Shown: piece by piece, positions 21,491 to 34,058 of the stretch
Layout: each line of letters opens with the position of its first letter
Position numbering within the stretch: position 1 is the stretch's first letter
From: Persicaria tinctoria
Taxonomy: Eukaryota; Streptophyta; Magnoliopsida; Caryophyllales; Polygonaceae
Direction: 5' to 3'
DNA length: 64,000 nucleotides
NCBI GenBank assembly: GCA_037127255.1
Contig: JBANSL010000018.1
Location: 10,761,175 to 10,825,174, forward strand
Notes under the pieces: model-generated
The model's input: the letters and a program-made list of their open reading frames with translations, nothing else
Told to the model about the DNA's origin: nothing
Database searches by the model: none
Position numbers and translations under genes: made by a program

Positions 21491-21902
21491 TGTGAATAAT
21501 ATGATCAGAAGATCAATGCACACTGCATTAGCAGTGAATAAGGCAAATAAGAGGAAGAAAGTTCTAAAATCAGCGAAGCTCAATCACTGTTTCATTGATA
21601 TCAAAATGGCAAATGTGCAGAGGCGGCCAGATGACCTTACAGCTCTTCACAATTACCCAAAACCCTACTCGGAAACATAGAGAGAGGCCAGCATATATAG
21701 CATGGAATCCTCACCTATGATTGGATGATCACAAGCAAACAAAAGAGTGCTAGATGTCCCTTATTACAACCAAATTGAAATGCAGCTGGAATGCAATGTA
21801 AATGCAGAAAAGTGAGCTCAGCAAAATGAGCTGATAGTGAGCTAAGATAGCAGCTGTTATATGCATAAGGAAAACATATAACATGTATATATCAACTTCA
21901 TA
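21491..21902 (-). repeat. Copia 5' LTR
   Basis: Paired with 7563-7974; flanked on the right by TSD copy AATAC (21903-21907). Confidence 0.9.
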
Positions 21903-21907
21903 AATAC

Positions 21908-22687
21908 AGAAAAAATAATACGAGTAATTAACATTTTCAAGTGGAACCGTGGGGAAAACTTTGAGGTATAATTTCCAAAAAGTGTTGGGGTTGCTCTAAC
22001 ATATCTCTTAATACACAAAATAAACCAATGAAGATCTCCTAATTCGCTTCAATGTTAGAATATTTTTGTGTTATAGGGATTGGAGCGTATAATGAAGTAG
22101 GAGATCTCCATTGTAAATCAACAACCCGTAGTTTACAAGTTGCTATCAAACGTCCATGTTGAAATGATTTTGCCAACAAAAAATTCGTCCAAGTTGCTAT
22201 CAAATGTCCATGCGAAACATGACCCTTAACAGAGCACCCTTTTACTACATTTTGAGGGACAACTTTCAAGTGAAATAATGGCGTTATGGCGATAACACAC
22301 ACAAAAAATATAGTAGGTGACGGTGAGGACTGGGGCTTTTTGAACATGAAAAACTGGTAAATTTTGAAGTTCTAGCAACCCAAAACCCAGATTCATGATA
22401 AGCCCTTGTTTGATGGGCAGCTTCAAGCCCAAGCAGTAAATTTCAAAAGCAGAGGACCACCAACAAACAGAATAAAACTATGAAGAAGAAAAGATCACAA
22501 AGAAGTAAAGGACCAACAACAACAGGTTTCATTAATGCCACGAAAGTGAGAAAACATGTTCCTTCAACGCAAAGCAGACATTTAAAAACAGATATTATGG
22601 TTCAAGCCACACATACCAAACACACAAACAAAGCAGTGAAATCAGTACTTCTTCAGGAAGAAGAAACCTCAAGGAAAGGCAAATTCA
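21908..22687. other. Alpha-tubulin 3' flank
   Basis: There is no other gene here. The proximal 200 bases or so are expected to be the tubulin 3' UTR; a near-canonical polyadenylation signal AATGAA lies at about 22530 on the minus strand. The Copia element ends 780 bases beyond the tubulin stop codon. Confidence 0.5.
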
Positions 22688-24901
<2,214 letters not shown>

Positions 24902-25039
24902 TCTGGCAGAGAAAGTGAAGGCAAATGCGAAATCAAGGAAAGGGAAGAGGAGATTTCGAAACGGAAAGGAGTGTTTATCAAGACGCTCCTCTCTACGAAA
25001 ACCAAGTAATGTATGCGGATAAATTGCTCTCTGCGAGGT

Positions 25040-25049
25040 TTTTATATAG
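25040..25049 (-). promoter_or_regulatory. TATA box of the alpha-tubulin gene
   Basis: TATATAAAAA on the minus strand lies about 140 bases upstream of the start codon. Transcription would be expected to start near 25010-25015, leaving a 5' UTR of about 110 bases. Confidence 0.75.
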
Positions 25050-25092
25050 GAAAAGCGGAGCCTTCAATTGAACGGCAAATGAAGAAAAGACG

Positions 25093-25136
25093 AATTAACC
25101 ATGGTTAATTTTGGATCTAGAGAATTAACCATGGTT
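25093..25136. promoter_or_regulatory. Paired palindromes in the tubulin promoter
   Basis: AATTAACCATGGTTAATT (25093-25110) is an 18-base perfect palindrome, and its core AACCATGGTT is repeated at 25127-25136, 30 bases on. Each half contains GGTTAA, the core of the GT-1 box bound by trihelix factors in other plant promoters. They sit 45-90 bases upstream of the TATA box. A regulatory role is inferred from position and symmetry only. Confidence 0.5.
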
Positions 25137-25179
25137 TAAGGTACAACGGCAGTTGCACTGTGACAGCTGTAATTTTATG

Positions 25180-25184
25180 ATTGG
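25180..25184 (-). promoter_or_regulatory. CCAAT box of the alpha-tubulin promoter
   Basis: ACCAATCA on the minus strand, about 135 bases upstream of the TATA box, in the usual range for an NF-Y site. Confidence 0.45.
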
Positions 25185-25249
25185 TTGAAAATCAGAGAGA
25201 AAAGGTAAAGTTTCAGTACGGTTTTAAAGTTTGAATTTTAAATACACCG

Positions 25250-26212
25250 ACGAAGGCGGTGGTTCCCGCTCCTGCTCCTCCACAACATATCGCATGTGCC
25301 GCTGTTGTGCGAGCCAGTAGAAGACAAGTGGGGCCCATCAAATATTAAATAATTTAAATTATTCAACTCATACAGTCATACTACTGTTTATTTCTCTTTT
25401 TTCGCTCGGTCGTTCGTTAAGAAGTTTGGGCCATGTTGTTATTTTAAACTAAAATAAGCCCAGTGAGGCCCAAGTTCAGTATCCGGGCAAGAGTACGGAT
25501 ATTTGGATTAAAAAAGATATTCCTATCTCGTTTCGTGTCTAATCTATTCAGCAATTTTTCGTTTCGTGTCTAATCTACCTTAAGCTGAATTATGTTTGTG
25601 TTTTTAACTAATTCGAGAGCTGCAATCCAGCCATTTGTAAACAAGGACTCGTTTTGAAGCTTGTTTTGTGATCTGGATTTTGGGACTTTTATGTTATTTG
25701 AATCGAATGAGTTGAGTGTTACTTATTCATATTTAACTCGTTTAGAAACGTATTGAGCAGCCTAAATTTGGCCTCGAACTTAAAAATGTGCTCATATTAA
25801 ATTCATTTGAAAATGAACGAGTTCAAACCGATCTTTTTTCAAACATCAAGTAGCTTTATTTGCTCAAAACATAGTAACTTAAAGGAAATTTTAGAAATCT
25901 TACAAAATTCGAGTTATTCAAGTGAGTCGAGATTTGAAACGAGCTTTAAAATGTGCTCATACTGGACTTGTTTATAGAATAAACGTGTTCAAGCCTGATT
26001 TTTATCGGATTGAGCTCAAATTACTTGACTCATATAACAGTCGAAGTCGTAGAAGAGTCATAGGTGGTTAAAGCAGTAAAGTGTCGATCAGATCATTATT
26101 ATTGAAGAGATCGGTTTGTCTCTAGGACTTGAGTTGAACGTTTAAATTTAGAAATTTGATCTCTTTTGGCCTTAATGTGGCACATAATATCAAGAGGGGT
26201 TATTCCACTAGT
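25250..26212. repeat. Intergenic DNA with dispersed-repeat copy 2
   Basis: No gene is visible. From about 25680 to 26050 the text (GAGTTGAG, ATAAACGTGTTCAAGCC, GAGCTCAAATT) resembles the degenerate repeat at 1395-1615 and 54640-55000. The CACTA target copy TTC lies at 26213-26215. Confidence 0.4.
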
Positions 26213-26215
26213 AGA

Positions 26216-26470
26216 AAAATAGGCTTTGGCTACACTCAATTTATCACGGTTCCGTGTCTCAGCGTTTTAAATTTACAAGAGTGACAAATTTACCACGGTT
26301 CCTTGAATAACCGTAGTAATTAAGCATGCAATTTACCACGGTTCCGTGTCTCGGCGCTGTAAATTTGCAAGATTGACAAATTTACCACGGTTCCTTGAAT
26401 AACCGTGGTAATTTATGAGAATAATTTACCACGGTTCCGTATTTAACCGTTGTAAATTTGCCATTCCATA
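26216..26470. repeat. CACTA 1 left subterminal repeat array
   Basis: About six copies of TTTACCACGGTT or close variants, in both orientations (for example near 26246, 26292, 26335, 26382, 26427). In characterised CACTA elements such subterminal words bind the TNPA-type protein. Confidence 0.85.
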
Positions 26471-26574
26471 AAATTTAGGGGCAATTTCCATATAGGCCAC
26501 GAAATTAGGCTATATTAGGAATCCGTCTCCCACCCTCTCCATATTTGGGATTTGTCCACCGAATTTTTCATCAT

Positions 26575-27080
26575 GCTGAAATTTTTGTTTTCAGCAAAAA
26601 AAAAAAAAAATTCCGCGAAATTTAGTTTTTTTTTTTTTCCACGTTTCCAGAGTTGCTGAAACCTTTGTGTCACCATCTGTTTCAGCAGTCTTTTTTTTTC
26701 GTTTTTTTTTGTCGTTTTTTTTTTTGAGTTTTTTTTTCCCGCGAAACTGCCGAAACTGCTGAAACCCCTCTGCCACCCTCTGTTTCAGCAGTTTTTTTTT
26801 TCGCTTTTTTTTCGTTTTTTTTTCCGGGTTTCCAGAGTTGCTGAAACTCCTATGCCACCCTCTGTTTCAGCAGTTTTTTTTTCTTTTCGCGTTACTGTTT
26901 TTTTTTCATGTTGCCGAAACCGGAGTTGCTTAAACCCCGATTTCAGCACTGTTGTTGATGCCGAAACCCCGGTTTCAGCAACGTTATTGATGCTAAAAAC
27001 ACGGTTTCAACAACGTTGTTGATGCTGAAACCCCGATTTAAGCAACGTTGTTGATGCTAAAATTGTTGTTGAAACCGTAT
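26575..27080. repeat. TTTCAGCA-rich tandem repeats in Pack-MULE 1
   Basis: About three copies of a unit of roughly 120 bases (TTGCTGAAAC ... CTGTTTCAGCAG followed by a T-run) lie at 26640-26900, then about four copies of a unit of roughly 33 bases (GCTGAAACCCCG ... CAACGTTGTTGAT) at 26915-27080. The repeats are imperfect and local to this element. Confidence 0.7.
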
Positions 27081-27098
27081 TACGAGATATAAAATTTA

Positions 27099-27164
27099 GC
27101 CTATGCGGGATTCGAACCCACGTATTTGCGCATAGCACATTGCTCTACCATTGAGCTAAGAGGC
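27099..27164 (-). other. tRNA-like sequence, left copy
   Basis: 66 bases on the minus strand start GCCT and end AGGC. They have an A box TAGCTCAATGG and a B box GGTTCGAATCC, a D stem GCTC/GAGC and a T stem GTGGG/CCCGC. The anticodon stem is nearly complete (four of five pairs), with a possible ATG anticodon, but the variable loop is only about 2 bases. It looks like a decayed, possibly Ile-type tRNA or a tRNA-derived repeat. A second, inverted copy lies at 44696-44763. Confidence 0.6.
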
Positions 27165-27849
27165 TTTTAAAGGAGATTTAAAGCAAGTTCAACAACAACA
27201 ATTTCAGCTAATTCTAGTTTTAAAGCAAGTTCAGCAACAACAATTTCAGCAAAAAGAATGACCAAACTAAGAGTTCTCACCAAAAGAGTAAAAATAAGCT
27301 ATCTAAAAGTTTCAGCAAGGCAAAAAAAAATGCTGAAATTGCATAAACAACATTTGATATCCGACTTTGACCCCAACAGTGAATTAATTTCAGCATTTCA
27401 GATCATAAAAAAATGCTAGATACAGAAGAAAGGAGAAACTAGCATACAATAACCACTTCGACGCCGGGGTTGCTAAAACCGAAGTTTTTTTTTCCGCATT
27501 AGCAGGAAATGCTGAAATGCTTTACCAATTAGTTCCTCTTTCTTCTACAATCCATTAGCTATCGAGATTAGAATTTAACAAATTAAAAATCACGAACAGA
27601 TTTGGAGATTGGTGTTTCGTATATCAGCATGTATAACTCAAAGACAGTGCAGTTGATAGCAATGAGTCACAAGACCCAAAACACAAGAACAGGGAAAAAA
27701 ATCACCATTTCTTCCTTTTAGGAAGATAATTTTCCATTTCAAAATACATTTACACACCACATCCACCTTGAACAAAAATTCAAGAAGCAAAGAGAAGCCT
27801 AAGATAACTTTCCAAAGCCAAAAACTTGAAAAGTAGTCAAGGAACTTAC

Positions 27850-27903
27850 AAATATTGTCATATCAGCTGAACTTTGCTTAGGATCATCACCATCCAGTCC
27901 ATC
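27850..27903 (-). pseudogene. HSBP (heat-shock-factor-binding protein) exon fragment
   Basis: Heat-shock-factor-binding proteins are small coiled-coil proteins that bind HSF trimers and dampen the heat response. This 54-base exon encodes 18 residues including DPKQSSADMT, the conserved HSBP N-terminus. It has an acceptor (GACAG) upstream and a donor (GTAAG at 27849-27845). The usual initiator ATG is replaced by CAG of the acceptor. The rest of the gene is missing. It follows the HY5 fragment on the same strand and in the same phase. Confidence 0.82.
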
Positions 27904-28173
27904 CTGTCAAAAGCAAAAAGAAATATGTTACGATGGAATATATTCAAACAAAATGCCAATTAAAACAAAACAACCAATTCATGAAGAAGAGACACCATGT
28001 GGGATATTATATAAGAGTTCAGATTTCAGAAATATGCAAACAATGTATGCTGCCAGTGATAAATTATGATGGTTTTAAACATGTATGACAGCATACATAG
28101 AAGACAAATTAAGGAAAAATCAACTGCAATTACAAAGAAGCTAAAAAACTAAAACAACAATGGAGGAGCTTAC

Positions 28174-28393
28174 GTGTCTAAGCATCTGGTTTTCGTTCTG
28201 CAAGGTGGAGAGCCTCTCCTCCAGCTCTATCAAGTACGCCTTCTTCCTCTCTCTTGCCTGCTGAGCTGACACTCTATTCCTCAGCAATCTGGCATCTCAA
28301 TCAACAAAACATGAACCAATTACCAACACTGTTAACTATGCCAGAACCAGATCTCTCTTTTGAAATTTGAATACCTCTTCAAACGCTTGCACA
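28174..28393 (-). pseudogene. HY5-like bZIP fragment with intron
   Basis: HY5 is the bZIP factor that promotes light-regulated development. An upstream piece ends in KRLKR at donor 28375; the intron is 28374-28289; the next exon (28288-28174, 115 bases) encodes [19 protein letters not shown], the HY5 basic region, followed by the start of the leucine zipper to NENQMLRH. The splice joins KR and LLRN through a correctly split codon. Between AYLIELE and ERLSTLQ, 14 residues of the usual zipper are missing, exactly two heptads. There is no stop. The COP1-binding N-terminus is absent. Confidence 0.9.
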
Positions 28394-28499
28394 ATCTGAG
28401 ATCAGAGGAAGGCCGTCTGAGATCAGAGGGAGGCCGTCTAAGATCAGATCTGGCCTCGCACAATCTGTTCTTCCTCTAATTTCAGAGCAAGGTGCTCAG

Positions 28500-29860
28500 T
28501 TTTATAATGGTAGAAAGACGGAATATTAAAAAGAAGATGATCAATTGTACTGAATAAAAACAATTACCTCCATAGAACAAGCACTGCACAGAAGCAAGGT
28601 AACTGGAAGCTGATGTTGCTTTTGAACTAGTGGCGGGATAGCAGCAACTTGTTTTTTCTCCTAAAATTACTGATTTCAACTTGCAAGTACACCGCAGATT
28701 TCAACAATCGGTGCCTTCTCCTCGCTCCATCTCCATCTTCGTCCCTCGTCGCTCCATCTCCGTCACTCTGCTAGCACCACAATCACCACCGGCACCACCT
28801 TCGTCTAACCGAACACCGACTCTAGATTTATGATCTTCGCAATTGGTGGAAAATTGAAGAGATCACAAACAACAGTCTATGGAACCCCGTCACGGTTGAT
28901 TTCAGCAATTGCTTCAGCAATCCATGAAAAACCATCGTGCTGTTTCAGCAGTTGCTGCTCGCATCTCTGCTTCTGCTTCAGCAGTTTATGGTTTTATTTC
29001 TACAATCCGCTCCCTCCTCCGCCTCGCAGCAAGGCCGTCGTCGTGGATTGGACAGATCGGAGATCGAATCGCTCCCGAACGCAGTTTCAACCATCAGATG
29101 AACTTTCAGCAACGCCGCCTAGGCGCCTCCTCAGATGATAGTCTTCCAGCAGAAGCTCGACGAAGATGACGACGGGAAGAAGACATCATAATATCACTAA
29201 AGACAGGTTTATTAACAACAAATCGAACATACCATCTGCATCTCGCGGTGGCCGAGAACCACTGGAGATCTTCCCCTGAGCTTGAGACGGTGGTGGAGAC
29301 TGGATTCTTGAAATTTGACAGCAACGTGGCCTGAATCTGAAACCGCAGGCACAGATTCAGAGCAGCGAGGGCAGCGAAGGCCGCCGTTTCTGTCTCTCTT
29401 TAGGTCGGCGAGCAGCGAGGGCAACGTGGCCTCCATCCACCGTTTCTGTCTCTCCTTAGGTCGGCGTAGGACCTCCATTGACGCCGGAAAAGGCGAATTC
29501 AGATGCGACGCCGGAAAAGAAGATTTCAGATGCGACGCCGATTCAAAGGCGAGGCGAGCGAGATCGATGGCTGCGAGAGGTCGATTCAGAGGCGAGGCGA
29601 GATCCGATATCGATATTGGATCCAGGGAACGAGATCGGAATCTCAAAGCCGGAGATCGATAGCCCTGGCCTTCCTCACCGTCCCCTTCCTCTTCATCGTC
29701 GTTGTCTTCATCAACTGGCCGGGAGGATTTGGGGTTTTTTTTTATTTTGGTGCTGAAAGAGCGAGGGATTGATAGATTAGGTATAGATAAGAAGGGTAAT
29801 TTTGTCCAGAAAATTTTAGGTGGACAAAACCCCAATTTGCCATACTTGGGAGACACTCTC
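28500..29860. other. Unrecognised interior of Pack-MULE 1
   Basis: Several overlapping frames exist (for example 29212-29856 minus, 214 codons, with an acidic stretch EDNDDEEEGDGEEG). On the plus strand 29655-29760 encodes a hydrophobic stretch (FLTVPFLFIVVVFINW) that could come from a signal anchor. I recognise no family. Further captured host fragments are likely. Confidence 0.35.
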
Positions 29861-29872
29861 TAAATATGGTCA

Positions 29873-29899
29873 AAAATTTGCGCCTTCGGCGCAAATTTT
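29873..29899. repeat. Perfect hairpin at the right end of Pack-MULE 1
   Basis: Two 12-base arms, AAAATTTGCGCC and its complement, surround the loop TTC, ending three bases inside the element border. Confidence 0.8.
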
Positions 29900-29911
29900 C
29901 TCTAAAATTTA

Positions 29912-31393
29912 ACCCTATGATGAAGAATCGTTAACCATCTCTTCTCCATCTAGTTCTCCACTCTCCTTCAGTCGCTCGATCTCAGATGGCCATCTTGGTC
30001 TCTATAGTTCACAACTCTCCTTCTCCTTGCCCCTTCTTCTCGATCTAAATCTTGCTCGATCTTACATATCCTTCCCAGATCTGAAACCCTACCCAGTTCT
30101 TCCATAGCCTCTCGCCGTCTCCCTGCTGTATATATAGATATCTCTCCATCGCTCAACCTCGAATCTCAGATTCTACTATGCGCCTTGTCATGAGCGAGCC
30201 GCGCCTACGAAACCATACGATGTCGGATCTCGCTCCCCCCATCGTCTCTGTTTGACTGCTTCGCAGGATCTCGCTCTCTCTCGTCTCTTGCATAGGAGTG
30301 ACAAAGGTCTGAACTCCGATTAGCCTTCTCCACCAAACTCTTTCACTTTCACGCTCTTCAGGTAACAGCCCCAATTTCGATTTCAATTTCAATTGCAAGA
30401 ATCCTGGTATCATCAATTTCGCATTTAATTGTTTGGTTTTTTTTATTTGGCCGATTTTAGGGTTTTGTGAAATGCCCCAATTTCTCCTTTGCTGTTCTTG
30501 TGGTATTTAATTTAGTTCGAGTTGGTTTGATTTGATATCGATTCCAATCAACAATTGATGTAACCCAAACACCAAGTTCGAGATAGTGTTTTATTCTTTG
30601 AATTCACGTTAAAGTAAAGAACACAAACAAAAGCTCCTACAGCTAGTGCTTGATGATAGTAATGATCGATCACCAAGTATTAGTCCTGCTAATCAGCCTA
30701 ATTTTTGGGTTTTGCTTTTGTTTATCAATGAAACATTAGTCAAGAGATAAGGTAAGCATATAAGCTATTCACATTATTACATTATTGCGCATGGAAGCAT
30801 GTGTTTGGTGGTAAATGCCAAATGAGTTTACCAACTGATTACACACTGACTGTACCATGCTGGTGGAATTTTCTTTTTGTGCTTGAAAAAATCACATTCA
30901 TATAATTCAATTTCATTAAGCTTCTTCGTGATTTAAATGTGTCAGTCATCTGTGAATGGCTTATGTGCTTGTTTTGATAATTTGCACCATGGTAGGGACC
31001 ATGCTGGTGGAAATGAAGAGATGAAGAAATTGTTTTGATAATCTGTAGCATCTGTGAATGGGGATTTGGGGATGAGAAGTTTATCAATGCATAAGTGAGT
31101 CTGAGTCTGAGAAATGGTTTGAATAACTTTTTAATTATATTTTAATTTGAAGTATGCGTGTGTGGATTGTGAAAGTGGGTAGGGAGTGAAAAATGAAGTT
31201 GCGGTCTTGTATTGTTATGCAGAATATTATATCCTATCATCAAGTAAGGCATGCCACTTCTCTTGGAGCGATATGATTAGCCTCGTTACGTTTACAGGAT
31301 CATAGTCAAAATCATTGGCTAACGCTCTTTAATAATATTAGATTGTTGCTTGAGGCCATCTTAGTATTCTTCATACCTTGTGTTTTTGCTTTT
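29912..31393. other. CACTA 1 interior left of the Athila insertion
   Basis: Short frames (29968-30156, 30153-30416, 30839-31087 minus) have no recognised domain. Composition changes from CT-rich (about 29930-30370) to ordinary AT-rich DNA. It may be 5' flank or intron of the captured DUF1421 gene found beyond the retrotransposon. Confidence 0.3.
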
Positions 31394-31398
31394 CCTGA

Positions 31399-32688
31399 TG
31401 ACGGAGGGGAAACCTGTCGTTGATCCGCCAAAGTAAACTCAAACCTATAACTAGTATAGTAATAAGCACGAGGTCGATCCCACAGGGAAATTTATGATTC
31501 AAGTGTGAGTCAAGTGTCAATCAAAGTAACCAAATTGGGGGGTTTGTATGTGTGAAAGTCTTGCCTTTTATCAAAGCAAAGTAACGAAAGCAGAATAAGT
31601 GAGTTGTTTTAGACAAGTAAGAGAAGCAATTCCACCTACAATTTTCCACTTTATTGGATTGAAGCGATCCTTGTAACTTCTTCTCGTCCTATTACGTTTC
31701 CTATGAATGCCCTTGTCCCGACCTAATATAGTTACTAGTCCAACCAGTCCTAGAAACCCTTATCAATCGAACAGTCCCTAAAGAAGGATTTAACCCAATT
31801 GATAGCTTTAAGTTCAGAGATTAGCCAAGGTATTTGCAGTCCCTAAAAAAAGACTTAACAACACATTCAACTTCCTACTCATTCAATTAGTTCAACCAGC
31901 CCTAAAGGAATAAGTTTGCCACTTAGGTTAAGGTTCGCAACCAGGAATCTACAAAACCTTAGCGATTGAATTGATCTAACAAGTTGGCCAGACAAGATAG
32001 AACAAATCAATAATCAATCAAGCACAAAGAAGTTGAAGCATTCAAATATAGGAAATAAGGAACGAGAATTAGAAACTCACAATCAATCCGAATAAAGCTT
32101 CAAATTGCAAGCAGAATAGATGAGTTTAGTTCCTCATGGAAGACATTGCTCCCCAAAAATCTCTAAAGTGTCTAATGGAAGTATAAAAGAATGAAAAGTG
32201 AAAGTAAAATAACATAAAAGTCGGCCTCCTCAACATCAAAGTCGGCCTCCCAAAACAAAATAGAAATCTAGGGTTTTTTCTCAAAACGACGCGCGCTGAC
32301 GGTAGCTGCGGTGGCCGCCGCAAGTCTGCTGCGCCCGCTGCAAGTATCTTCTTCACATCCCGCTGCGGCGGGCTCTGCTGCGGCCGTGGCACCTCTGCTG
32401 CGCCCGCGGCACGGTACTTTGCCGTAGCTAATTGGCTTCCATTGCGGGTTTCTCCTCTTGTCTTGCTTCTTCCTTCCTTGTTCCTTCCCATGTGTCTTGT
32501 GTTCCTCTTCGAGATATTGCATCTCCCAAATGTGTTCCGATTCAATCTGCGAGATAAGCACAAAATTGCGCAGAATCCGAACTCTTCCAAAATAATCACA
32601 AGATGCAATTTAGCAACAAAGTATGAAAGAAATGCAACCTAACTAAACTAAATATGTCTATAATGCCTATCTAAAATATGCATTATCA
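31399..32688 (-). repeat. Athila-like 3' LTR
   Basis: Paired with 40881-42170. The frames within it (32126-32608 and 32268-32561) are identical in position to those in the other LTR and are not genes. It holds GC-rich words of the GCGGCGGGC type at about 32290-32410. Confidence 0.95.
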
Positions 32689-32727
32689 AATTCCCCCACA
32701 CTTAACATTTGCTTGTCCTCAAGCAAT
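32689..32727 (-). promoter_or_regulatory. Athila-like polypurine tract and adjacent hairpin
   Basis: On the minus strand TTGCTTGAGGACAAGCAA (hairpin GCTTG/CAAGC) is followed by AAGTGTGGGGGAA abutting the LTR. The same hairpin and spacing occur in the Gag-protease element at 10361-10396. Confidence 0.75.
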
Positions 32728-34058
32728 GATAGAATGAACATGAATCAATGCATACCACAGGAAATCCCTTCAAGTTTCAACATTATCAAAAAGCAACATC
32801 ATAGCAGGTGAAAACATAAACCAAGCAAACAAACGTCATAGCATGTATTCCAGTGATCAAAGCTTAGAAGTAGACATCATCCAACCTCACCAGAATATGT
32901 GTTTCACTCATGTGTTTAGGCTTTTAAGTACAACTCTCAACTCAAACCAATCATTCACTAAGCTCATAGACATTGACCACCATATCACCAATTCTCTACC
33001 GAAATGTCATTACTTGCGGGACAAAATAAAGAAAACAAAATGCAACACTTTTTTTTTTTCTTTTTCTTTGGTTTTCTTTTCTCTCTTTTTTTTTTTTATC
33101 TTTTTCTTGTCTTGGTGCTTTCCTTACGCGAAGCGCAAACATGGGTGTCATGAATGGCCCCGGTCTATCAACACCTCAACTACTAATATGAAGTCCACTT
33201 GAACACCTTTTGACGCAAGTTGCAAACATGGGTGTCATGAATGAACCTGGTTACTCAATGATCAAGCTTCTTTCCTAGTGGATAGTTTTCAACACCTTTT
33301 TGCGCGAATCATACCCATGGGTGTCATGCGTAGACCCGGTTACTCAGTGTATCAACCATTTCCACCTTATTCACTAAGTATGCATAAAATTAACCAAAAA
33401 GACTCAAAATGTAAACATAAACTCCGCAAGCAACAAACATGTGCATCGGTCTTTAAAAAAAATAGATACTGCAGTCAATACCAAGAGGTAGCAACATTAG
33501 GCGAGTAATTCACACAATTGAGCCAAAAGAATTCAAATAAGGCCAAACATTCTCACAGGGTCATGTTTTTAGGACTTCAATCATACCTTTAGCTCAATCA
33601 TACATGCTCAATTATGTTTGCTAGTTCATGTTCCACAAAAATCAAATAGAAATAATAATCAAAACATCCAGAACTCCATGGGAATTTTATGAATCATGCT
33701 TGAAATTTAAAATAGAGGACAAACTAAGCAAGATGGGTATTTGAATAACACATATATATGCAATGCATGCTCTATTTTTAATATTTTCGAATTTTTTTTC
33801 TTTTTTTTTAATTCGAAAATGCAGAAAAATAAAATAAATAAAATAACTAAACTTAACAGAATTTAAATAACTAGCTATTACAGAATTAAACATGTGCATA
33901 AATTTAAACATGTCCTAAAAATTGACAGAAATAGCATAAAATACATATAAATCTCCTCCCCCACACTTAAAATTTTCAGTGTCCTCACTGAAACAGTACA
34001 GACAACCAAATTAAACATAAAAACTCAGAGTGAAGGGGGGGGGGGGTAGAACTAACCA
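32728..34058. other. Athila-like 3' non-coding region
   Basis: 1.3 kb without a credible gene. It contains poly-T tracts near 33050-33095 and 33785-33810 and two related blocks with CAAACATGGGTGTCATGAATG at about 33138 and 33220, with a third, weaker one at 33315. Confidence 0.6.

Larger units (their letters stand above)
7563..21902 (-). mobile_element. Decayed Copia LTR retrotransposon, host of a nested Gypsy element
   Basis: LTRs of 412 bp (7563-7974 and 21491-21902) bracket gag, protease, integrase, reverse transcriptase and RNase H in Copia order on the minus strand. A 5-bp duplication, AATAC, lies at 7558-7562 and 21903-21907. The primer-binding site beside the right LTR is the classic initiator-tRNA-Met type TGGTATCAGAGC (minus strand), and a G-rich polypurine tract lies beside the left LTR. 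I count about nine differences between the LTRs by eye, around 2 percent. The coding frames carry several stops, and an 8.9-kb Gypsy element splits the RNase H region, so it is inactive. Confidence 0.95.
26478..29902. mobile_element. Pack-MULE 1 nested in CACTA 1
   Basis: The left end starts GGGGCAATTT and the right end, on the minus strand, GAGAAAATTT. A block with GTCTCCCA and TTGTCCACC is conserved about 45 bases inside each end. A perfect 9-bp duplication TAAAATTTA flanks the element (26469-26477 and 29903-29911). The left end shares GGCCACGAAAT with Pack-MULE 2, so both belong to one family. It contains HY5 and HSBP gene fragments with splice sites, CAGCAACG-type minisatellite repeats, and a tRNA-like sequence. 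No transposase gene is present. Confidence 0.8.

Noticed and set aside
27099..27164. Functional tRNA gene
   Set aside because: The variable loop is too short and the acceptor stem has a mismatch; a related sequence at 44696 has a poor anticodon stem. Kept as tRNA-like only.
32126..32608. Minus-strand frame of 160 codons, repeated at 41608-42090
   Set aside because: It lies wholly inside the two LTR copies and has no domain; its duplication is due to the LTRs.
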